12,116 nucleotides of DNA from contig JADILY010000103.1 of the NCBI GenBank assembly GCA_017695055.1, positions 1 to 12,116 of the forward strand, in the 5' to 3' direction. This stretch comes from Merdivivens faecigallinarum (GTDB lineage: Bacteria; Bacteroidota; Bacteroidia; Bacteroidales; UBA932). Each line of letters begins with the position of its first letter. Position 1 is the stretch's first letter. This document shows positions 7,924-12,116 of this stretch, piece after piece. Below the pieces are notes generated by a model, which worked only from the letters and a program-made list of their open reading frames with translations, was not told the origin of the DNA and made no database searches. A program made the position numbers and the translations under genes.

Positions 7924-7931
7924 TAACTTTG
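7924..7931 (+). promoter_or_regulatory. -7 box of the cation exporter/Fur-family operon
   Basis: TAACTTTG (followed by C) matches TAnnTTTG exactly. The -33 element is unclear: TTTG at 7905-7908 is 15 bases away and TTTG at 7894-7897 is 26 away. The leader of about 50 bases contains a small GGCCG/CGGCC hairpin (7941-7955) and an A-rich run just before the ATG at 7986. Confidence 0.55.
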
Positions 7932-7985
7932 CATCCGAAAGGCCGCCGCACGGCCCGTTGAAGGTTTAAAAATAAAAAAAAAATT

Positions 7986-8900
7986 ATGGAAAATCATCAG
8001 CATGAGCATGTCCATGAGATAAAGTCCCTGGATTCGATATTCATAATATCGATAGTCCTGAACCTTCTTTTCGTGGCAATAGAAGCCTTAGTGGGTTTCA
8101 CGCAGAATTCGCTCGGCCTGCTTTCGGATGCCGGGCACAATCTCGGTGATGTATTCAGCCTGCTTTTGGCCCTTGTGGCCTTCAAGCTGGCGAGGGTGCG
8201 TTCTTCCGAAAAATATACTTACGGTTATAAGAAGAGTACCGTCCTGATATCCCTGCTGAATGCAATCATACTGCTTGTGGCCGTAGGGGCCATAGTCGTG
8301 GAGAGCATACATAAGTTCACCCATCCGGAGGCTGTCAACGGAGCCGCCGTTTCATGGACAGCCGGAGCCGGCATCGTTGTCAACGGCCTTACGGCGTGGC
8401 TTCTGATGAAAAGCCAGAAGAAGGATTTGAATGTGAAGGGGGCTTTCCTGCACATGGCGGCCGATACCCTTGTGTCTGTCGGCGTTGTCATTTCGGGCCT
8501 TGTAATGATGTTCACCGGATTTTACCTGATAGACCCTATCATAAGCATCGTCATAGCGGCGGTGATTCTTGTCTCTACATGGAAACTGCTTTCGCAGAGC
8601 GTGCGGCTGTCGCTTGACGGCATCCCCGAGTCGGTGGATATGGACGGGGTGAGGCAGGCCATCGTGTCCGATGCGGATGTTGCGGGCATGCACCATATCC
8701 ATGTATGGGCCATCAGCACTACGGAGATAGCCCTTACCGCGCATATTGTCTTACGTCCGGGAGCCGATATGGAAGCGGTAAAGGAGCGGGTGAAAAGCCG
8801 TCTTTCCCGATTGGGCATTGCGCATGCCACTCTGGAAGTCGAGTTTGAAGGGACTCCCTGCCATGACATGCACTGTGACTGTTGCGGAGGCAACGGGTGA
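7986..8900 (+). CDS. Cation diffusion facilitator (CDF) metal exporter, ZitB/CzcD type
   Basis: An inner-membrane antiporter of 304 residues that should export Zn2+ or a similar divalent metal (Co, Cd) in exchange for protons. Six membrane segments span about 17-205. The metal site is visible as H51 and D55 in DAGHNLGD (segment 2) and H156 and D160 in HMAAD (segment 5); this His-Asp/His-Asp set usually favours Zn and Cd. The cytoplasmic C-terminal domain (about 206-290) contains HHIHVW. Both ends are metal-rich: HQHEHVH at 4-10, and C292, H293, H296, C297, C299 and C300 at the tail. A Fur-family regulator follows 69 bases later, probably in the same transcript. Cobalt export would make sense next to a corrinoid importer, but nothing in the sequence shows it. 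Confidence 0.9.
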   Translation: MENHQHEHVHEIKSLDSIFIISIVLNLLFVAIEALVGFTQNSLGLLSDAGHNLGDVFSLLLALVAFKLARVRSSEKYTYGYKKSTVLISLLNAIILLVAVGAIVVESIHKFTHPEAVNGAAVSWTAGAGIVVNGLTAWLLMKSQKKDLNVKGAFLHMAADTLVSVGVVISGLVMMFTGFYLIDPIISIVIAAVILVSTWKLLSQSVRLSLDGIPESVDMDGVRQAIVSDADVAGMHHIHVWAISTTEIALTAHIVLRPGADMEAVKERVKSRLSRLGIAHATLEVEFEGTPCHDMHCDCCGGNG

Positions 8901-8940
8901 CAAGGCCGGAATACCGTATGAAAACTGATTGAGTAAGGAT

Positions 8941-8980
8941 GAAATCATGTCAGAAAAGGAATGGAAATTATGTCAGAAAG
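8941..8980 (+). repeat. Imperfect 23-bp tandem duplication around the Fur-family start codon
   Basis: GAAATCATGTCAGAAAA (8941-8957) recurs as GAAATTATGTCAGAAAG (8964-8980), 15 of 17 identical. An AAGGA-type stretch precedes each copy. Each copy contains ATGTCAGAA. Because the period is 23, the two ATGs are in different frames, and the first opens only a 21-residue ORF (8947-9012). Confidence 0.7.
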
Positions 8981-9386
8981 AGTCGTTAAAAAATTGGAGA
9001 GCCGCGATATAAAGCCTACTCCCAACCGTCTGCTGGTTCTGGAAGCGGTCATGTCGTCTTCGGCACCTGTTTCACTCGCCGACCTCGAAGCGATACTCGG
9101 GACGGTGGACAAATCCAGCATTTTCCGTACTTTAAACCTCTTTCTCGCCCATCATCTGGTGCATGTCATAGATGATGGAAGCGGGTCACTGAAGTACGAG
9201 GTCTGTACTGGTGAGGACGAATGTTCCGTGGATGACATGCATGTCCATTTTTTCTGTGAAAAATGCCATAAGACAATCTGTCTGTCTTCAACTCCGATTC
9301 CTCCGGTAGAGCTTCCCGAAGGTTTCGTGACGGTTTCGGCCAATTATATAGTCAAGGGGTTGTGTAAGGATTGTTCGAAAAAATAA
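8970..9386 (+). CDS. Fur-family metal-responsive transcriptional regulator
   Basis: A cytoplasmic DNA-binding repressor of 138 residues from the ATG at 8970 (MSERVVKKLESRDIKPTPNR). I chose this start because AGGA at 8957-8960 is well spaced for it and nearly touches the alternative ATG at 8961. The winged-helix domain covers about 1-75, with TPNRLLVLEAV and a recognition region DKSSIFRTLNLFL typical of Fur, Zur and PerR. The dimerisation domain has the sensing cluster H-V-H-F-F-C-E-K-C-H and a second C-x-x-C near the end (LCKDC), which together form the structural zinc site. It lies downstream of the CDF exporter, so it probably controls metal efflux and its own synthesis. Whether it senses Zn, Fe, Mn or Co cannot be told. 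The duplicated start region is unusual. Confidence 0.87.
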   Translation: MSERVVKKLESRDIKPTPNRLLVLEAVMSSSAPVSLADLEAILGTVDKSSIFRTLNLFLAHHLVHVIDDGSGSLKYEVCTGEDECSVDDMHVHFFCEKCHKTICLSSTPIPPVELPEGFVTVSANYIVKGLCKDCSKK

Positions 9387-9388
9387 GG

Positions 9389-9509
9389 CGGTGTGTAAGA
9401 ATTGCAAACTGCTGCGTTATTATCGGGATTCGGGCTAAGTCATTTACGGAAGTAAACTCCTGTCGCCCTCACCCTCAATGCCTTGCATTTTATCAATTCT
9501 TACACACCG
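9389..9509. repeat. 121-bp element with 16-bp perfect terminal inverted repeats
   Basis: CGGTGTGTAAGAATTG (9389-9404) is the exact reverse complement of CAATTCTTACACACCG (9494-9509). The 89 bases between have no significant ORF. They contain a smaller hairpin, TTTAC-GGAA-GTAAA. The left end lies two bases after the stop of the Fur-family gene. No target-site duplication is obvious. It could be a MITE-like or dispersed palindromic element, or a structured RNA 3' end. Confidence 0.6.
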
Positions 9510-9510
9510 A

Positions 9511-9548
9511 AAGAGACTGCGCCAAAATTCATTTTGACACAGTCTCTT
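9511..9548. terminator. Long palindrome, probable bidirectional terminator between convergent genes
   Basis: AAGAGACTG (9511-9519) pairs with CAGTCTCTT (9540-9548), and CAAAA/TTTTG (9523-9527 with 9532-9536) continues the stem to a four-base loop TTCA. The + strand tail GTTTTCATT is T-rich. It lies between the Fur-family gene (+) and the HdeD-like gene (-), so it can terminate both. Confidence 0.65.
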
Positions 9549-9574
9549 GTTTTCATTCCATGTTCTTCTTGTTT

Positions 9575-10171
9575 TTATTCTACGTCCTTGTAGTGGAAAT
9601 AATTGTGTATCTTCCTGAGTCTCAGTGATACGGCAATCATTATCGCTCCCGAGGCGATAAGGGCGCAACCCGTGAGTACGATTACTGTCGCGACACCTAT
9701 TGTCGACGGCATCAGGAGTATCAGAAGGGCGAAGAGCATGAGCAGTATGCCTCCAGCAATGGCCCAGCCCGAGCCTTTTACCTTGAATGTATTAAGGTCG
9801 GCTCCGAATCCGATGGCCATGAGGCTGTGGTAAAGGGTCCAGATTCCGAGGATGACCGGCAGCAGGACGAGGGTGATTTGCGGGTAAACGCACAGGAAGA
9901 TACCGAGTATCAGGTCCAGGATTCCCCCGACAATCGCATAACCTCTCATCATGAAATAATTCCGGCTGCTTAATGAAACGGCCAGCTCGGTAACTCCGTT
10001 TACGAGCATCAGTATGCCGAACATGATGCTCAGCGTGATGTAGCTTTCGGCCGGAAAGCAGAATACCACAATGCCTGCCGCTATTGTAAGTATTCCGGAA
10101 ATCAGCAGAAGCCACCAGTGACGGATGGCTTTCCCGGCTTTTCCCATAAGGTTTTCAATAAAATTTTCCAT
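9575..10171 (-). CDS. HdeD/DUF308-family membrane protein
   Basis: An inner-membrane protein of 198 residues with six hydrophobic segments, at about 19-38, 44-66, 75-93, 98-118, 135-153 and 158-182. The three repeated segment pairs, with phrases such as WLLLISGILTIAAGIVVFCFP, GYAIVGGILDLILGIFLCVYP and WAIAGGILLMLFALLILLMP, are the hallmark of the HdeD/DUF308 fold. In enterobacteria HdeD supports acid resistance at high cell density; outside that group the function is not established. The C-terminus is charged (LRLRKIHNYFHYKDVE) and probably cytoplasmic. It converges on the Fur-family gene and diverges from the SotB-like gene across 118 bases. No strong -7 box is visible for it, apart from a partial TAATTTG on the - strand within 10243-10266. 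Confidence 0.85.
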   Translation of the reverse strand: MENFIENLMGKAGKAIRHWWLLLISGILTIAAGIVVFCFPAESYITLSIMFGILMLVNGVTELAVSLSSRNYFMMRGYAIVGGILDLILGIFLCVYPQITLVLLPVILGIWTLYHSLMAIGFGADLNTFKVKGSGWAIAGGILLMLFALLILLMPSTIGVATVIVLTGCALIASGAIMIAVSLRLRKIHNYFHYKDVE

Positions 10172-10242
10172 CTCCGATTTGATTTTTATTTGAAACTTTT
10201 TATGTGGTGTCTGTAAAATCCGACAGCCAAAGAAAATTTTAT

Positions 10243-10266
10243 CGCAAATTATGTGCTAATTTTGCG
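10243..10266. promoter_or_regulatory. Near-palindromic promoter/operator between hdeD-like and sotB-like genes
   Basis: CGCAAATTA-TGTGC-TAATTTTGCG is an inverted repeat with a single-base indel. The right arm contains TAATTTTG (10257-10264), a perfect -7 box for the + strand gene starting at 10290. The left arm read on the - strand gives TAATTTG, one base short of the consensus. No clear -33 element is seen on either side. Confidence 0.45.
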
Positions 10267-10289
10267 CGTTTTTTGAAAATGGATTTTGT

Positions 10290-11477
10290 ATGGGGGTACG
10301 GTTGTGTGCTGCGGGAAATCCCGCGCGGGGTTGGCTGCCGGTGTTGGGTCTTACCTTTGCGGCCTTTATTTTCAATACTTCCGAGTTTGTGCCGATAGGC
10401 CTGCTTAGCGGGATTGCGGAGGATTTTTCCATAACCGAGTCCAAGGCGGGCATGCTGATTACCGCCTATGCGTGGGTCGTGGCGGCCGCTTCGCTGCCTC
10501 TGATGGTGGCTGCATCCGGAATCGGGACACGGAAGCTCATGCTCTGTGTCGTGGGATGCTTCATGCTGGGGCAGGCAATGTCCGCATTGTCTTCCGGCTA
10601 TTGGATGCTTATGGCCTCGCGTGTAGTGGTGGCCTGTTCGCATGCGATTTTCTGGTCCATAGTGACTCCGCTCGCTGTCAGGATAGCCCCGCCCGGGCAT
10701 GATTCAAAGGCTTTGGGCATGATTGTGTCCGGAAGTTCCGTAGCCATGATTGTCGGCCTGCCTTTGGGCAGGACCGTGGGAATATACCTCGGCTGGCGCA
10801 TGACTTTTGCGGCGATAGCCCTGATTGCCGCCGCCGTCCTGGTCCTGCTCGCCGTTTTGCTTCCAAGGCTTTCCGGTTCGCAGGGGTTTTCCTGGAAACA
10901 GGTGCCGTCCCTTTTTAAGTCCGTTTCATTGCGCAATATATATCTGCTGACTGTCCTGGCGGTGACAGCACATTTTACAGGATACAGCTATATAGAGCCG
11001 TTCCTTGCGGGTACGGCCGGTTTCGGGGAGGCTTGGATAACCGTGGTGCTGATGCTTTTCGGGCTTATGGGCATTGCCGGCAGTGTCCTGTTTGCCCGTT
11101 ATTACGCTTCCCGGCCTTCGTTCTTCATGGGCTATGCCGTTATGGGCATCTGTGTTTTCCTGCTTTTGCTCGGTGCGGCTTCGTACGATGCCGTGTCGAT
11201 GATTGCCCTTTGCCTCTTCTGGGGGCTGGCCATATCGTTCCTCAACCTTGTCTTCCAGTCGGAAGTAATCCGGTGTTCCCCTTCCGGCGGGGCGGCCGTG
11301 GCCATGTCGATTTATTCCGGGATATACAATGTGGGCATAGGCGCCGGGGCCTTGATAGGAGGACTTGTATGCTCGCATTTCTCGGTTTCAGCAATAGGAT
11401 ATGCAGGCGGGCTCATAGGTGTCCTGGCTTCGCTGGTTTTCCTTTTTGTATGCCCGCCTGCAAGGCGACACTGCTGA
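10290..11477 (+). CDS. sotB: SotB-like major facilitator (sugar/drug efflux) transporter
   Basis: An inner-membrane exporter of 395 residues with 12 hydrophobic segments, of the DHA1 branch of the major facilitator superfamily. Phrases that match E. coli SotB as I recall it run in order along the whole protein: TSEFVPIGLLSGIAEDF (30-46), ITAYAWVVAAASLP, SRVVVACSHAIFWSI, the motif GLPLGRTVGIYLGWRMTF (156-173), LTVLAVTAHFTGYSYIEPF (220-238), and near the end IYSGIYNVGIGAGALIGG. SotB exports arabinose, lactose and IPTG in E. coli, but the natural substrate here is unknown. The ATG at 10290 lies 25 bases after the -7 box. It stands alone: divergent from the HdeD-like gene and convergent with mscL. 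Related AraJ-type or drug exporters are less likely alternatives. Confidence 0.85.
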   Translation: MGVRLCAAGNPARGWLPVLGLTFAAFIFNTSEFVPIGLLSGIAEDFSITESKAGMLITAYAWVVAAASLPLMVAASGIGTRKLMLCVVGCFMLGQAMSALSSGYWMLMASRVVVACSHAIFWSIVTPLAVRIAPPGHDSKALGMIVSGSSVAMIVGLPLGRTVGIYLGWRMTFAAIALIAAAVLVLLAVLLPRLSGSQGFSWKQVPSLFKSVSLRNIYLLTVLAVTAHFTGYSYIEPFLAGTAGFGEAWITVVLMLFGLMGIAGSVLFARYYASRPSFFMGYAVMGICVFLLLLGAASYDAVSMIALCLFWGLAISFLNLVFQSEVIRCSPSGGAAVAMSIYSGIYNVGIGAGALIGGLVCSHFSVSAIGYAGGLIGVLASLVFLFVCPPARRHC

Positions 11478-11508
11478 CCTGCCGTGCAGGCCGGCCGTTA
11501 TTTTCTTT
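11478..11508 (+). terminator. Weak hairpin terminator after sotB
   Basis: CCTGC-CGT-GCAGG (11478-11490) forms a short GC stem directly after the stop codon. The T-rich run TTATTTTCTTTG starts seven bases later. The GGCCGGCC palindrome between them may extend the structure. It could also be read as a longer GCCTGCA/TGCAGGC stem (11456-11462 with 11485-11491). Confidence 0.35.
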
Positions 11509-11512
11509 GCTG

Positions 11513-11992
11513 TTATTTTTTCTCTTTCAGGAGATCGCGGATTTCTTCGAGCAGCTTCACATCGTCCGGTTTAGGTGCAGGAGCCGGTGCCGGCTTCTCC
11601 TCGGCTTTCTTTTTCGTGAGCTGGTTGATGAATTTGATTGCCGCGAAAATAACGATTGCGATTATCAGGAAATCCACTGTCACCTGGATGAAGTTGCCCC
11701 AGTTCAGTGTCACGGCAGGGCTTATTACGGCTCCGCTTGCATCGGTGACGGCTTGTTTCATGGTCCATTTCAGGTCGCTGAAATTGAGTCCGCCGATGAG
11801 CAGCCCTATCGGGGGCATTACCACATCGGATACCAATGCAGTTACGATTTTTCCGAATGCGCCGCCGATGATCACACCGACAGCCATGTCGATTACATTT
11901 TCGTCTGTTTCCCGAAAATCACGTGAAAAAACAGGCGATGTTCCAGTGAAAAATCCTGCGATTTTCCAGTGAAAATCCGGCAAAAAAATCAA
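11513..11992 (-). CDS. mscL: Large-conductance mechanosensitive channel MscL with abnormal N-terminus
   Basis: The core is unmistakable MscL, the inner-membrane channel that opens under osmotic downshock. Membrane helix 1 begins NVIDMAVGVIIGGAFGKIV and runs to MPPIGLLIGG (about 32-68). Helix 2 is NFIQVTVDFLIIAIVIFAAIKFI (100-122). A Lys-rich linker, an AEEKPAPAPAPKP stretch and a C-terminal helix DVKLLEEIRDLLKEKK follow. The front is odd. The usual short start with an amphipathic helix ending F-A-M-R-G-N-V is replaced by FSRDFRETDENV, so the conserved R-G before N is missing. About 20 extra residues precede it. No ATG exists in frame before M36; the only starts are TTG at 11992 or 11983, and a TAA at 12002-12004 closes the frame. 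The extension is encoded by 23-bp repeats. The gene may be rearranged or inactive. Confidence 0.8.
   Translation of the reverse strand: MIFLPDFHWKIAGFFTGTSPVFSRDFRETDENVIDMAVGVIIGGAFGKIVTALVSDVVMPPIGLLIGGLNFSDLKWTMKQAVTDASGAVISPAVTLNWGNFIQVTVDFLIIAIVIFAAIKFINQLTKKKAEEKPAPAPAPKPDDVKLLEEIRDLLKEKK
11935..11980. repeat. 23-bp tandem repeats at the 5' end of mscL
   Basis: GCGATGTTCCAGTGAAAAATCC and GCGATTTTCCAGTGAAAATCC start at 11935 and 11958, exactly 23 bases apart, each with TTCCAGTGAAAA. A weaker third copy of GTGAAAAA lies another 23 bases to the left (11923). The second copy also contains the perfect inverted repeat GATTTTC-CAGT-GAAAATC (11960-11977). Confidence 0.7.
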
Positions 11993-12007
11993 AACAATTT
12001 TTTAAAG

Positions 12008-12039
12008 TTGCAAAAATACAAAAACTCTCCGTATATTTG
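12008..12039 (+). promoter_or_regulatory. Promoter of the serine tRNA gene
   Basis: TTG at 12008-12010 and TATATTTG at 12032-12039 are separated by 21 bases, a full match to the Bacteroidota -33/-7 arrangement. The predicted start is a few bases before the tRNA 5' end at 12052. The mscL -7 box lies between these two elements on the other strand. Confidence 0.7.
12011..12018 (-). promoter_or_regulatory. -7 box of mscL on the minus strand
   Basis: CAAAAATA on the + strand reads TATTTTTG on the - strand, matching TAnnTTTG. Transcription would start near 12004, about 12 bases before the TTG at 11992. No -33 TTG is evident at the usual distance. Confidence 0.45.
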
Positions 12040-12051
12040 CACTCCCATTCA

Positions 12052-12116
12052 GGAGAGATGCTCGAGTGGCTTAAGAGGCACGCCTGGAAAGCGTGTATAC
12101 GACAAAATCGTATCTC
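12052..12116 (+). tRNA. tRNA-Ser (anticodon GGA), 3' part cut by the window end
   Basis: The first acceptor half is GGAGAGA (12052-12058), followed by T-G and a D-arm with GAGTGG and AGAGG. The anticodon stem CACGC/GCGTG (12079-12083 with 12091-12095) holds the loop CTGGAAA with GGA at 12086-12088, which reads serine UCC and UCU codons. A long variable arm ATACGA/TCGTAT (12097-12102 with 12108-12113), as expected for serine tRNAs, confirms the class. The T-arm and 3' acceptor strand lie beyond the window. tRNA-Ser genes are common integration sites for mobile elements, so the right flank is worth viewing. Confidence 0.93.

Noticed and set aside
7941..7955. GGCCG/CGGCC hairpin as a terminator of the ATPase gene
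   Set aside because: It lies downstream of the exporter -7 box and is followed by A-rich rather than T-rich sequence, so at most it is a leader hairpin.
10279..10398. An overlapping ORF starting ATGGATTTTG ahead of sotB
   Set aside because: It is a short 39-residue frame overlapping the strongly supported SotB-like protein, with no recognisable features.
11033..11926. A 297-codon open frame on the plus strand across sotB and mscL
   Set aside because: It runs out of frame through the end of sotB and antisense through mscL. The Cys/Arg-rich translation shows no fold or family.

Overview
The window looks like chromosome of a member of the Bacteroidota, probably order Bacteroidales. Several gene starts are preceded by the TAnnTTTG -7 box typical of that phylum. 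Leaders are short and A/T-rich with little Shine-Dalgarno signal. Surface lipoproteins of gut-Bacteroidales type (PKD-like, DUF4988-like, YncE/BtuG-like) are present. Base composition appears balanced by eye. Genus cannot be fixed from the sequence; an Alistipes-like or related gut lineage is a guess.

Layout. (1) Positions 1-4862, + strand: the end of a surface-lipoprotein operon. It starts inside a BtuG-like beta-propeller gene that carries an in-frame TGA at 90-92. Next is a PKD-repeat lipoprotein (962-2689), joined by an ATGA overlap, and a coiled-coil/collagen-like/propeller lipoprotein (2763-4862). (2) Positions 4890-7880, + strand: a terminator hairpin, a promoter, then a tight ABC import operon of lipid-anchored binding protein, FecCD-type permease and ATPase. 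I read these as BtuF, BtuC and BtuD for cobamide (vitamin B12) import, because they sit beside the BtuG-like gene. (3) Positions 7896-9386, + strand: a cation diffusion facilitator exporter and a Fur-family metal-responsive regulator, with a candidate operator in front. (4) Positions 9387-9574: a 121-bp element with 16-bp perfect inverted ends, then a long palindrome that probably terminates both convergent transcripts. (5) Positions 9575-10171, - strand: a HdeD/DUF308-type membrane protein, divergent from (6) a SotB-like major facilitator exporter at 10290-11477, + strand. (7) Positions 11513-11992, - strand: an mscL gene with an abnormal 5' end. (8) Positions 12008-12116, + strand: a promoter and the first 65 bases of a serine tRNA (anticodon GGA).

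How the genes fit together: the surface lipoproteins of region 1 would capture a corrinoid and pass it to a TonB-dependent BtuB channel, presumably encoded just left of the window. The lipid-anchored BtuF-like protein and the BtuCD transporter would then move it into the cytoplasm. The exporter and Fur-like regulator look like a self-contained metal-efflux unit. The remaining genes are unrelated housekeeping or stress functions. No stretch over 300 bases lacks a gene. No CRISPR array, insertion-sequence transposase or phage gene is visible.

Most worth checking: the premature stop in the BtuG-like gene, the two little-studied surface lipoproteins beside it, the rebuilt 5' end of mscL with its 23-bp tandem repeats, and the 121-bp inverted-repeat element.
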